Shown in pieces: positions 21,911-33,606 of a stretch of DNA of 64,000 bases. The notes beneath the pieces are model-generated. The model was not told where the DNA came from. It was given only the letters and a program-made list of their open reading frames with translations, and ran no database searches. This DNA comes from Ctenosaura bakeri (taxonomy: Eukaryota > Chordata > Lepidosauria > Squamata > Iguanidae). The stretch covers positions 186,001-250,000 of the forward strand of contig CAOLHI010001296.1 in NCBI GenBank assembly GCA_948474755.1. Direction: 5' to 3'. Position 1 is the first letter of the stretch. Each line of letters opens with the position of its first letter. Both the position numbers and the translations under genes were made by a program.

Positions 21911-23166
21911 TAGGTCATACTGAAAGTAATGCCTGCCAGGTTGTAATTCCTTTATTAACAACATGAGACATATGGAACTACACACATTGTAAAGTAACTC
22001 TTTGTCTACAACCTGGTACTATTCAAAGTAGTCTCCACCAGTGGCAATGTCTTCTTGCCACTTTTGAGCCCACTCGTCAAATCCATTTTGGAAAAACTCT
22101 TCTGGGCATTCCCTGGTCCAGTGTCTAATAGCATCTTCCACATCATCAAAGCACCAACCCCAAAGGGTTTCCTTCCTCTGACTGTACAATCGAAAGCCTA
22201 GGGGTGCCACACTGGGGCTGCAAGGTGGATATGGCACAATTGACCACTTCATTTCTGCAAGAACCTATGATATTGCCAAATAAATTATAGGGTCATTTAT
22301 TATCTTGGTGTAACAAATGCATTTAGTTGTTTCTATGGTCTCTTCTTATAGACGGCTTCTCAAATTTTCCAGAATGATGTAAGGTAGTGGTCACTGTTCA
22401 TTGTTGCCCTCCCTCAAAGAGATCAAGAAAAATCACCCTCTTGTCATCCCAGAAGACATTCATCATAATCTTCTGTGCTGAACACTGGCTTTTGAAGTTC
22501 TTTGGTCTAGGAGAGGCAGAGTGCTGACAACTTCATGGTTTGATCCTTGGTCTTTGGTTCATACAGGGATGCCCAGGTCTCATCACCAGTGCAAACATTT
22601 TCAAAAAAGATGTCCTCATGGGCTTCAAATGCTGCCAATAGTTCTGAACACACATGCAGTCTCTTCTCATTCAAATCAGTTGTTAATTGATGAAGAACCA
22701 CTGCCACACACTTTCCTGTATCCAAGGTTGTAGAGAATCTGCTCAACAGCAGTGTGGCCCCAGCCAAGTTCTTCAATCATCCCTCAGATAGTCATTCACC
22801 AATCTGAGTGAATCACGTCATCCACTCTGTTTTGATTTTCATCAGTGACTGCTGTCAATAGCCTTCCACTACATGGTCTGTCTTCAACACTGGTTTCACC
22901 TTCTTAAATTTTTTCACCCATCTTCACATATTACTTTCATAAATTGTCACCTCACCATACACATCTCTGAGCCTTCTGTGGATACTGGCAGCAGTACATC
23001 CTTCTTTCATCAAGAACTTAATGACTGCTCTTTGTTTCTGCTTCATATCCATGGTTATACAACATCTAGAAATACATAATTATTCTATCTGGTGCTGTAA
23101 TTGCATCACATCTGGATTAATAGTTTCAGGAAAAATAGCACAGGCATTACTCTCAGTACAATCCTT
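21911..23166 (-). mobile_element. Mariner (Tc1/mariner) DNA transposon, near full length, dead
   Basis: About 1.25 kb. The inverted ends share a perfect 'taatgcctg' core: left 'tactgaaagtaatgcctg' (from about 21,917), right the complement of 'tactgagagtaatgcctg' (to about 23,160). Between them a mariner transposase relic fills the minus strand. Both ends and a full-length reading region remain, so this was a complete insertion, in the same orientation as SYNE1, in the intron between e17 and e18. Confidence 0.88.
22019..23052 (-). pseudogene. Mariner transposase relic
   Basis: About 345 codons' worth of sequence, the usual mariner length. The start reads MDMKQKQRAVIKFLMKEG and is followed by a helix-turn-helix region (KKFKEGETSVED.PCSGR) like mariner N-termini. 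The first catalytic motif is TGDETW (near 22,600); a D-containing 'HQDN' stands where HDNARPH is expected. The third motif reads PPCSPSVAP instead of the family's YSPDLAP, so its aspartate is Ser. Several stops and frameshifts are present. It ends GDYFE-stop at 22,019. No active protein is expected. Confidence 0.88.
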
Positions 23167-23310
23167 GTACAATGTGTAACATATAAGGATTTTTCATTTT
23201 GCTTGTTCCGTTTTTGAGAATAACAACTGCAGAAAGAGGTCAGCAACTTTAGAGTGGGTTCCAGAGCTACAGTATGTAACGTCTGCCCTGAGATCAGTGG
23301 AAACACTAAC

Positions 23311-23445
23311 CTTCCATTGCTTATGTAGCTTCCTAACAGCTTCCTGGAGAGTGTGTTGTTCTTGTTCAGGAAGGATGTCTGTAAGTTCATCACAAGCTTT
23401 CAGGAAAGCATTTAGCACTCTCTGGTCCAATTGACTGAAAAACTC
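23311..23445 (-). CDS. SYNE1: SYNE1 exon e17: spectrin-repeat segment
   Basis: Encodes EFFSQLDQRVLNAFLKACDE, LTDILPEQEQHTLQEAVRKL and HKQWK. It is 135 nt, phase 0-0, acceptor AAAATCAG, donor TGGAAG|GTTAGT. A mariner copy ends only about 150 bp downstream of its donor (in gene sense). Confidence 0.97.
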
Positions 23446-25017
23446 CTGATTTTGAAAGATAATGTTACATATTCATAAGGTTAGTTCTGTTGCCTGGGAA
23501 ACTATGAGGTTTGTTCCAAAATCTCACACTCTGAACTAAAACATGCCGTGGCTGTTCAGACTGCCTTTATTAACGGCATCTTAGTCAGCTTTTCTCTAAA
23601 CCTGAATTCAGCCCATATTCTCTTTTTATTGAAGGCAGCTATACTGATACTCTTTTGTTTACTCAAAAGTAAGCACAGGAGACTTGATCCAGCCTGGGAC
23701 CCTTTCTGGGGGGCCATTTTGTCCTGATTGTGTTTCCACCTTGTTCTCATATTTTGCATAGGGGAAAAAAAGAGAACCCATTGAAGCAAAGAAGGGCTTC
23801 CTTTTCCATAGTTAACTGCAGATAAGGGGGCTTACTTTAGATCAGACCAAGGAACAAAGTAATAAAACTCTCCTACTACCCAACTTAGCTATCTGGATTG
23901 GGTCACCATTCTTAGCTATAAGGAAAAAAAATACTAACTCACCAGTATGCTTCATATTAAAGATAACTGGAGTCTGTCCCACTGTCAACCTATTTATCCT
24001 TAAGTAACCATATTTATTCTCAAGCAAGTTATACTGAACTGAAAGACTTATATTGTGTAGGGGGAGCAGTTATAACCACAGGATGAATCATATTAATTTT
24101 GCTATGATCTCCAGATGTTAAATTAAGCCACAGTCCATTACTATGCATTTGATTATGGCATTGCCTATGCATGGCCCTTTTTGCCTTTCTTTTCCCATTA
24201 ATGAAATCAGAGAGCACAATGCATCAGTATTTACTATGAATAGGGGGCCAGTGAGTTTCTTCCACACAACCTTCTTTCTGTCTCTCTCTTCTTATGGGCC
24301 ATAGAGGAAAGACACAGAAGCACACCATGGAAGTGAACACTGAATTATTACAGTATAGGTGGCACATGGCCACCTATACTGCGTACAGGGTTGGGGGTCA
24401 AATGGGAACATTTGTCTCTCAACAAAATTTTCCTTCAGTTTCCAAACTTCTAGCACTTCAGAGAATGAGAAAACCATTCACACCTGGATCTCTTTTATTT
24501 CCTGTGTCTGCATTACTTTGCCTGCCTATTTATTTTGGCTCCCATACTATATTTCAAAATTGTCAACTGAAGTTTTAAGCTACTGCAATGTTTCAAATTT
24601 GGAGGCTGAAGGAAAGTTTCATTGAGAGCACATTTACTATTTGGGGAGAGCAATGCTCTCATCTCACCCATCCTCTATAGTTGCACCCCTGTACATGGTA
24701 ACCCACTGACTTCCAATTATGTCAATCTGCAAAGAAAAGGGGATTGTGCATGTCAGTTGTCTTTTATTTAAATTTCAGCTTGTTTGAAAAAGAACATATC
24801 AAACTCAGCACAGGCCCACTAAAGTACTGGTTGGAACAACTGCTAAGATTTTCTGCCAGAAAAACTACTGATCAGATCTTACAAAATTTTGTAAAAGTCT
24901 TTTGAAATCACTTCTCATATGCACTTGCTCAAAAGAGTTTGGTGGCAGCTTCTAGCAGTTATTGGACTGATCTCTCTAATTTTGAGAGGTTTGCAGGAGC
25001 TGAGGAGTTGTACTTAC
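23446..25017 (-). other. SYNE1 intron e16-e17 (1.6 kb)
   Basis: No named repeat. A strong 13-bp-arm hairpin at 24,351-24,381 is listed separately. The remainder is unremarkable. Confidence 0.7.
24351..24381. repeat. Perfect hairpin, 13-bp arms and 5-nt loop
   Basis: Left arm 'cagtataggtggc', loop 'acatg', right arm 'gccacctatactg', all exact. In SYNE1 pre-mRNA the complementary version would form the same stem. It is shorter than a typical microRNA precursor. Confidence 0.9.
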
Positions 25018-25182
25018 AGTATGTTTCCGGAGAAGTTCTTCAGGATTTCCCTTTTCCTTTAGACAGCAATGGGCCATCTGAAGAACATTTTCCAATTCTG
25101 TTTTAGATTCTTCAAATTTCTTCATCAAACGACTATTTGCCTCTACATTTTTCTTCCAGTCACCTGTCTTCTTGACCATATT
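25018..25182 (-). CDS. SYNE1: SYNE1 exon e16: spectrin-repeat segment
   Basis: Encodes N and then MVKKTGDWKKNVEANSRLMK, FEESKTELENVL and ends EELLRKHT. It is 165 nt in phase 0-0. The acceptor AAATAAG lies about 15 nt after a strong T-rich tract and is the first AG beyond it. An AG further in (GAAGACAG) would remove the MVKK start that the family has. Donor CATACT|GTAAGT. Confidence 0.93.
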
Positions 25183-25888
25183 CTTATTTTATGAGTGAAA
25201 ATAAAACAAAACAAGAAAAAAAGATATTTACCTAACATTTCAACAGCATGTTGTATAGTACTCCAAAAGGTATGTGGCAAAAGTAATGGACATTGGCTCC
25301 CTCCTTGCATTTCTAGGATTTCTTTCAGGTGAAATTTTAAAATAATCCACTGTGAAGTAGGATTAGTTTTGGACTGCTCTAACTGGAATGCAAACTGAAA
25401 ATTAGACCCTAACAGGACTACAGTATTGAAATCCCACATTTGTAAATTGAAAACATCGTTTCCACCTAAAACAAAATCAGGTAGGACTTTGATAAATCAA
25501 TAGTATTGATGGGGGAAGAAAGAGTACAGATTTGGAACAGAACAGCAATAAGCATCAAATAAGCATCAAATGGTGATGCATCCCTTCCTTTTACTCTCCA
25601 CTGCTTGACTAATTTCACTTTTCATCTTATCTTGCTGCTATTTTACCTGCATTTGACCCTAATGTGTATTTAATTGCAGATGCCATGACTTTTTATTTGT
25701 TCCTGTCTGCATATATTCCTTAATTTGGTGCATTACACTGTTTTCAGTCCAAAAATATTGACAAATATTTTCATTTAGACCTGATCACTGAATCATTTGT
25801 CTTTCTCTCCTTCCATCTGAGATGGTGGTATAGTTCTCTCATGCCAAAAATGCTCCAAAATGTATTATCACTTCTTCCAACAAATTAC
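25183..25888 (-). other. SYNE1 intron e15-e16 (0.7 kb)
   Basis: Nothing recognised apart from a direct duplication of 'aataagcatcaaa' near 25,548-25,570. Confidence 0.7.
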
Positions 25889-26047
25889 CTGAAAAGCAGC
25901 TTGAATTTCCACAACTTTCTTCTGAAGAACTGATACACTGAAGTGATGTAAAACTTTACTTGAAGCCACCAGTTTTGTAATACTCTGGCTATTTCTCTCA
26001 ATTAGTAAAAAAGCTTTCTTGCAGTTTTCTTGATAAGCTACTAGATC
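25889..26047 (-). CDS. SYNE1: SYNE1 exon e15: spectrin-repeat segment
   Basis: Encodes DLVA, YQENCKKAFLLIERNSQSIT and VLQKKVVEIQAAFQ. It is 159 nt, phase 0-0, acceptor TTTTAG, donor TTTCAG|GTAATT. Confidence 0.95.
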
Positions 26048-27165
26048 CTAAAAGAACATGAAAAATAATTAAAGTAAAATCAAGGACATTTTTTGATCAT
26101 TAAGGAAAAGATAGTAGTCTGAATGAGCTTACTGGGGGGTTCATATATTCTGACTGCAGGTTCTATTTTCAACTTTATTTGGTATATAATATTAATGCCT
26201 TAAGATTATAGATGCCATAGTAATGTGATCTAAGGATAATTTAATTTTTAAAATAGGCTATAGTCTTGAGTGTAGGTTATGTGTATCAAATTCCTATGGT
26301 TTTTATTGTTCTTGACTGTTTGCAGTGAAACAGATTTCAACCTATGTACTGAATGTTTTAATGCAGGTCTGTATTTTTAGATATATTGGTTTAAGATTTT
26401 ATTAAAATGAAAGGTCAGAAGGCTCCCCTCATCCCTGTTCTGTGTTGATGTGAAATCAGTGGGCATCCATGAATCTCAACTCAGTTTCTAGGAATGAGAT
26501 CATCTTGCTCTGAGACTTCCAAATTATCACTTCTATGCAGCAAAGGACCATCTTCTAAGAGAAGACTGACAGGTGAATTCTTAGGTTTAGGTGGCTCATA
26601 TCGCAGTTAATGATGAAAAATATTCACATAACTGTTCTCATCCTTGACAAGAATGGCTGTCTCAACACATCAAGTCACACTGGTGGGGGAAAAGGTTAAT
26701 TACTGTGGGATTTTTGTGTTTCAGAACTTCTTTTTGCAATAGTACTGTTCATGAAAAAATTAACAAAATGAATTACAAAAACATTTCTGTGCACAGAAAA
26801 AAATTTATGCCGCACAAAAAATATGAGAGGAGTCTTGCAGAAAAAAAAATATTTTGGCCCAAATGTTTTTTTCCTCCACTAAAATATTCTGAAATACAAT
26901 CAAGAGGACATATTGAATGAGTATATTTATGATCAGTTTTTTACTTTTTTTAAAATTACTCCTACCATGTCCAACCACTGCAGTCACCAGAAGAAAAACA
27001 GGACAGCTTTGAACTCTACTTTTAAATCTAAAGGGTTCAAACAAAATTCCCCAGCCAGCCTGGCCACAAAGCCATTGGCCATTCTGCTTGGATGATTTAG
27101 GAAACTGTAATCCAAAATACCTTTTTCAGCGTGATAATTAGCCACATCAAAACAAAACAACCCCC

Positions 27166-28227
27166 AATATTGAATTGGTTTCCTTACAGACAATTATCTG
27201 AAAGATTTCAGATGGATGTAAAAACTTATGGAATTGAACAGAAAGAGAAAGAAGGAGTGATAAAATGGCTATCTGAAAATCCTCTACATTTATTATCTCA
27301 TATATATCAAGAGGGAAGAAGAAACAATAAAGACTACAATGATCTTATGGGCTCAAAATATAGGACACTCAGTTCAGTTAGAGTCTTGGGAACAGAGTTG
27401 GAGAAGAACTCAGAAATTTACAGTAGCCCAAAACTTAAAAGAAAATTATTTTAAAGTGTTTCATAGATGGTACATGACACCAGAAAAATTGATGAGAATT
27501 TATAAAATGGGAACAGAGCAATGCTGGAAATGTCAGACGGAGGTTGGTATGATGTTTCATATGTGGTGGTCATGTAATAAAGCAAAGAAGTATTGGGGAG
27601 AAATACATAAAAAGATCTGTACAATTTTAAAGGTACAATTTGACAAAACACCAGAAATGTATTTGTTAAATATGACACATATGATTGACGGTACTGTACA
27701 AAAGAAATATTGGTGAGTAATATTGTATATGATCACGACAGCTCGAATAGAATTTGCTAGATTATGGAAAACTCAGCAAATACCAACAACTGATCAATGG
27801 TGGGTGACTTTCATTGAAAATAGAAATGCAGATATAGTCTCTCAGAGACTAAAGGGAAAAACTGATGAAGAGATTAAGAAAGAATGGGAAATAATGATGG
27901 GTCATTGATGGGTACTAATAGGGAAGGTTGCTTAAGAGGATAATCAGAAAATACTGTACATAATGAATAGGTAATGAGATGGATGTAATGATACAATATA
28001 TAATACTTAATCAAAATTGGATAAACAGGGCAAAAGGATATATTGCAGGAACTATCATTAATAATATCATGTATTAGTGTGGTTCATTTAATTTTTAACA
28101 CGTACAATATAAAGGAAAAACTGAATTCTAGGGAGGAGTGGAAGAATAGCAGAAATATTGCTATGATATGTACAATTATAGATGATTATTTTATGTATTG
28201 GAACCTTAATAAAAATATTTAAAAAAC
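27166..28227 (+). mobile_element. L1 LINE, 5'-truncated, with target-site duplication
   Basis: About 1.06 kb: C-terminal ORF2 and 3' UTR, ending in 'aataaaaatattt' plus A-run. Flanked by a 17-bp direct repeat, aaaacaaaacaaccccc, at 27,149-27,165 and 28,228-28,244, as expected from target-primed reverse transcription. It lies antisense to SYNE1. Confidence 0.9.
27181..27908 (+). pseudogene. L1 ORF2 C-terminal fragment
   Basis: Reads 'MTPEKLMRIYKMGTEQCWKC', then 'FHMWWSCNKAKKYWGEIHKK'. This is the C-x2-C ... H-x4-C zinc-knuckle region of L1 ORF2, with the W-W and F/Y-W pattern usual in reptile L1. Frameshifts near 27,440 and a stop near 27,716 break it. The end is '...EEIKKEWEIMMGH'. Confidence 0.85.
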
Positions 28228-31181
28228 AAAACAAAACAACCCCCCATTGAAAAAAATACACATTGAAATATCACCAAGTCTTACAACATATAAACCATAT
28301 CTGTTTTACAGTCTTACTTTTATGCAATACAATGTACATTTGATGGTGCTATATAAATACATAAATGAATTATAATATCTAATTTGTTTTAAGATAGCCA
28401 CTCTATTATGACTTTAGGAAAGATTCACAAGTCTGGAATTATCTAGCAGGTGGTCTTGGATCTTCAAGGTTAGAAAATCCAGTTAAGGAACAATAAACCT
28501 ATTTAGTTTAATTATGATGGCTGTGGAGCAGCATAATCTCTTCTAAAAGGGTCTGCAATAAAGCAATGGCCTCACCAAACCCCTTTAATATCACATTATT
28601 TTAATTACCCACAAAGTTTTACTCAAATATGCTTGTTATTAATGAGATTTATCAGGGTCCTACAAACTTTATGGACATACTGAATGAGAGATGAGCTGCA
28701 AGTGAGGTTAAAATCAAAGCATCACTGTGTTTACCATGTGTACTCAGAATTATAGGATTCTCTCCCTCGATCATAGAATTCATGCCTAAAGATCAAACCA
28801 GATGTTAAAGCAAATACAGTTAACCCTCATGCTTTTTTTCACAAAAGAATTTCCTTACATATACATCCCAAAAATTAGGGATATATTTATTCACAAAACA
28901 AAGCATATCAGATACACTTTATTTTGCAGTAGGTATTTACTTGGAAGGTAAATACAGACTTAATTTTAAAGTCTAAAAGCTGAGAAATGTATACATTTTG
29001 TATACAAATGTATACAAAACAAATTGTTTTGAAGGACAAAGCATATATCTGGTTTGATCCTTTGATATCAACTCTATGACTTAGGAAATATGTTGTATAC
29101 TTCTGAGTATATATGATAAATGTAGTCATGATCTTACCTTATGAGAAGAGGTGGATGTGAGGAAAACCACATGCTATGACAACCAAACATCTTTTACCAG
29201 TATGGTGCGGGAGCTCTACAAAAATATGCTAAACATTTTGGTTGATACTCCTTATTGTGCTTGGAAGGTATAAATATACAAAGTTACATGGTTGTCAGGC
29301 TACACCACTTTTCTGCTGAATACAGGCACCGTACAATTCATTGTGTATCTGCCAGTTTGTCTGCTTACTATCTCATGGCTCACTGTAATGAGGAACGTGC
29401 AGTGGCAATTGCTGCTATCCCAGTGAACAAACTGAGACTTCTAGACAATGAGGGTACTGATAATTATTTATGTATCACCCAAAAGTAATCAACTGCATGG
29501 CTGGAATCCTGTTTGTAGCCCCAGCTTCAACAGACCCACTGAATCAGTTCTTGGATGGTGAGTTACCATACGGATAAATCCAAATGATTCAGTGGCTCTA
29601 GTCTAGTCAGGATTAACTACAAGATTTAGATCAATGGGGAATAGTCATATGTGTGGAACTCCAATCACACAACAATGAATTGAATAGCTTCACTGTGCAA
29701 CAATTAAAAAGTGTAAACATATGTTTAAGGGAACATAAAAGGTTTATAATACCAACATGATTCCAGTGACAGTTTAGTTTGACTTTCACTATCAGTGTTT
29801 TGCTGTGCTAGTGAGCATTGCATCTGCACGATAGTACACATTTTGTGTAGCCATCAGTTGCACTTTCATGTGCAGAAAAAGCCATAATAGTTTTGTATGA
29901 TAGATGTAAAAATCAATGTATGAAGTTGCCTTATATTCAAGATCAAACAATCTCAAAAGATTTTTCTGCTCTGGGAGAAATGATTAGTAGTTTTGAACAT
30001 TTTTCAATGATTTCTAAGATTTCAGGATTTTCTTTTTTGCAAAAAACTATTTTCCACAGGTGCTTGAATAAAAAAGATTTGTGTAAAAATATTACCTGGA
30101 ACCCTGTTGGGCAATTATGATTGTGTAACCTGAAGTTACACACTCATGAATGTTTTATATTCCCAATCCCTATATAGTCCCTAGTTTACAGCAGACACAG
30201 GAACCGTGAAAGTTTTCCAATTTGCAATGAGGGTCTGCTTTTCTGTCACTCAGGAAGTGTCTGATGGTCTCATTCCCCCCATCTCCCTATGTGAGAGACC
30301 TCCAGCATGAGGTGGAATTACAATAGGGGTCCTGATTCTGCCTGTCACACCAAAGATTGCTCACAGGGGAGATGGGATGTCAGCCAGCAGCTTCCCAAAT
30401 GACAGGGGAACTGACCTCCATCATGGAGATTGATGGAAGAAGGAGGGGATTCATTGTTTATGCATTCATATCTCCAAACAGGATTCCAGCCATTCTCCTT
30501 TGTGTAAAATACTATTCTCTGCATGAGAGTTATTAAGCAGGAAACACTGCTTTTCTGCAAATTTCTGCCCTCCGCAAAAAAAAAAAAAAAAAAATGAAAC
30601 ATGACACATAAAAAGGCTTATGATGCTTGACAATTTTTTTCAACCAGGTGCCCTGGTTAACTAAGACACACATTAAGGTCAAGAAAATTTGTGAACAATC
30701 TTTATTTCCACAATAGTGAGTCCACAATTTTGGTCCATCTATCCCAAAATTGTTTAATCTTAGATTATTTTTTTCTGAACTCGGGTGAAATCTTTCCAAG
30801 CCCTGCTCTCTGAGATCTAGAACTGAACATGGAGATGTCTACATGACAAGAATGTGCTGTAGCACTGAATTAATCCTTTCTTTCTTCAGCTATATGTTGA
30901 AATCAATTAGCAACTTTCTTTGAATATGTTTTAAGAAAACTGCACAGTGCAAACTCCAACTTAATTCCATCCAATGAAAGGGAACTTTATCTTGTCTAAA
31001 ATGAAATGAAATATTCAAGATTCAAATATTCAAAAATATTCAGTGGGTTCCTGAATGGTCCCTGTGGTCTCCTCCAGGTCTCCCTTCAAATAGGCATTAT
31101 TTCAAAATTATGAAAAATACCACAGGCTTTTTAGTAAAAGGTTCAAACAAACATCATTTTCAAAAGTCATGTAATTAATAC

Positions 31182-31355
31182 CTGATGTTGCTGTTTAAAA
31201 ACTTCAGCAGGCTGGACTTCAGGGTCTAGGACAGAAATAATTTCATTCACTTTTTCAAGAGATTCATAAAAATTTGTAATTTGCTTCTCTAATTCTTCCA
31301 GGTGAGGAAGTAGCTGTTGAGATTCATAGAGAACTACTGGGCAAGATTCATTAAT
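31182..31355 (-). CDS. SYNE1: SYNE1 exon e14: spectrin-repeat segment
   Basis: Encodes LYESQQLLPHLEELEKQI and VNEIISVLDPEVQPAEVFKQ. It is 174 nt, phase 0-0, acceptor CCTTTCAG, donor CATCAG|GTATTA. It is followed by the largest left-half intron, which holds a truncated L1. Confidence 0.95.
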
Positions 31356-32557
31356 CTGAAAGGAATAGAAATATTGCTTTCAAATCCCTATATCAAAATG
31401 ACACAACACTGCAACACTCTCTAGCATTAATGCACTATTTTACTTTATTTTATTCTCTATTAGTGTGCATTTTAAAACTTAAATGGCTACGATCATGCAT
31501 ACTTATTCAGGCCAAAGCTACCACCAACCTAAATGTAAAAAATAGTAACCTGTTCTATACAATGTCACTGGTATAGTCACTTTAATATATCATCATTCAG
31601 TATTATTAGAACATTTGTGTGGGTGAGATGTTCTTCTTCCATCCTATATGCAGCATCAGCTCCCTCCTCCTCTGTTTTTCTCCCACGCTTGTCTCTGTTC
31701 CAGCCTTCCAGGCTCATTTTGCCTGTCATTCCCACCTATTTCTTCCTCTGACACTCTCTTTCTTATGTATTATGCTCTGACCCTCTTTCTCCTGCTTCTT
31801 GTTTGCCACTATTTCATGTTTTTGTTTTCCTTCATAATTTTATGTTTACTGTTCTGATCATTTATGCTTTCTCATGAGATCTCACTAAATGTGTGAAAGG
31901 GAACCTAAAGGCTTTTTCCCTTCCCAGAGACACCAGTAGAAACTGTGGTTTCAACTATGGCATCAACAATGTGAGAATAGCCATGCCAGCTGCTTCAGGG
32001 TAACTGGGGAGAATGAGCCTTTAGCATCTTCCTGTTCTCAGAAACACTAATCTACCAAGAGCAGCAGGGCCCCTACGATCATACAGCACTACTTTATGGG
32101 CCACACGCTGTCTGCAGGCCATGGTTAGGCAATTGTGAATGGATACAGGTTACATTATTCTCAGGTTAGATTTCATAGGGGACATGCAGGGACAGTTTCA
32201 CCAAACTTTTGGCCTCTCTGGGCCATTTTATGCCTTTTTTAACAAGGAAAAGTGAATGGGAATCACTTCTAGTTCACTTTCTGCTTCAAAAAAGGTTATT
32301 GTCTAATCCTAAATTGTCCCACTGACAAAATGTGGAAAAAATACCCATTTGAGTGGAAAAAATATTAAGGAAAAAAGTCTTGACCTCTGGAAAGTCCTGT
32401 GAACCACAAAAATGACCCTAGGTGGCACCACATGTCCTGCAGCCTGCACTTAGCTCAACCCAGCTGTAGGCCATGGATGCTGCACCCCAGCTTTAAGCTC
32501 TAGAGTTTTTTATGCATAATTTAAGTCATTCCTTTGGGATGATAGAAATCTGACTAC
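31356..32557 (-). other. SYNE1 intron e13-e14 (1.2 kb)
   Basis: A pyrimidine-rich stretch on the plus strand (31,650-31,860) means purine-rich pre-mRNA. A vague hAT-like patch with 'gggccacacgctgtctgcag' lies near 32,097. Nothing coding. Confidence 0.6.
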
Positions 32558-32701
32558 CTTGCTAAGTTGTCCCTTGATTCCAGACATTGTTGCAAGCATT
32601 TCATTGACTTCCTCTTGTGGAATTTCCTTGGTAACAAGTTGTGCTGTCCTTGTAACCATTTTGTACTGAGATTCCATAACAGGCACTTTTTGTTTAATAT
32701 C
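32558..32701 (-). CDS. SYNE1: SYNE1 exon e13: spectrin-repeat segment
   Basis: Encodes DIKQK, VPVMESQYKMVTRTAQLVTK and EVNEMLATMSGIKGQLSK. It is 144 nt, phase 0-0, acceptor TTTTTTTTGCAG, donor AGCAAG|GTAGTC. It follows the GC-AG intron, and the join reads ...EEME-DIKQK, as expected from the family. Confidence 0.95.
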
Positions 32702-33441
32702 CTGCAAAAAAAAGTTCAGCAATAACTATCCACAATATAGATATGTTTGTCTACTGGATATACAAACTAAGCATCCTTTCCTTCACCTACATAGTTAGCA
32801 TGATCTCACATTACATCCAATATCTGAATATTTAAGTCAAACATCTCCACAGTACGTAAACAGGCATATCACTTGTTGGAGCCTATGGTCAAGACTGTGT
32901 CTTCCCAGTAAAGTTGGGATGAAGAGAATAGTACAGAACAAAGGAATAATATTCAAGTCCCCTCATTAGATATTACATAAATAATATTCCATAATGTTAC
33001 GTTTATTTGGACTGTTCTGTTCTAGAAGGGAACAAAACTTGCCTCCATTTCTTCGACAAACATCTTTACATTTAGGAAGGACACTTCTAATGGGATACGG
33101 ATTTTCCTCTTTGCTTCATCTGTGAAAGCAGACAAGGTTGCAACACCATCCAAATATTCTTTTCTTATTCTATCTAATTCATCAGCCCGAGCATACTGTG
33201 AGAGAAGAACAGTGGAACAGATAAAATAGAGAACACAGATGGTTTCAAGAACAAATGTTTAAATTTCATTCAGTGAGATTTTGTAGTTTTCCCTTAAGAG
33301 ATACGTATTTGTATTACTGCAATAAAAATAACATTGAAAACATAAATATCTCTATATGGTTTAAGAAGATAAGTTAGTCCAATTTCTGTTGCTGTGTGCC
33401 CATAGATCAGAACTCTAGTTTTAAAACCACTAAAGATATAC
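32702..33441 (-). other. Two short introns around e12
   Basis: Intron e12-e13 (32,702-33,042, 341 bp) uses the GC donor at 33,042-33,041. Intron e11-e12 is 33,196-33,441. No other content seen. Confidence 0.8.
33043..33195 (-). CDS. SYNE1: SYNE1 exon e12: spectrin-repeat segment with GC splice donor
   Basis: Encodes YARADELDRIRKEYLDGVAT and IPLEVSFLNVKMFVEEME. It is 153 nt, phase 0-0, acceptor CTCTCACAG. The donor is GAG|GCAAGT, a GC donor with otherwise perfect complementarity to U1, typical of GC-AG introns. No GT at this boundary would keep both the frame and the join to e13. Confidence 0.94.
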
Positions 33442-33606
33442 CTGCTTAACTTGCATAAATAGCTCTCTCCATCGTCCATTCAGTAACAGCAGCTGCTGTT
33501 TTAAATCTCTGGAAATAGTTTCATCGCATGTTTCAATTAGAAAATTACCAGCATCATTCATAGCAGTATGCTGTTGTATCCACTGTGGTAAATGCCGGAA
33601 GAAATC
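33442..33606 (-). CDS. SYNE1: SYNE1 exon e11: spectrin-repeat segment
   Basis: Encodes DFFRHLPQWIQQHTAMNDAG, NFLIETCDE and LLLLNGRWRELFMQVKQ. The W...L...C...L..LNxRW pattern covers helices A to C of a spectrin repeat. It is 165 nt, phase 0-0, acceptor CTTCCTAG, donor AAGCAG|GTATAT. Confidence 0.97.

Larger units (their letters stand above)
26048..31181 (-). other. SYNE1 intron e14-e15 (5.1 kb)
   Basis: Contains the truncated L1 at 27.2-28.2 kb. The rest (26.1-27.1 and 28.3-31.1 kb) is AT-rich with a poly-A run at 30,578 and no named element. Confidence 0.7.

Noticed and set aside
25143..25166. Alternative acceptor GAAGACAG for exon e16
   Set aside because: It would delete the MVKKTG segment expected in the family and lies beyond the first AG after the pyrimidine tract.
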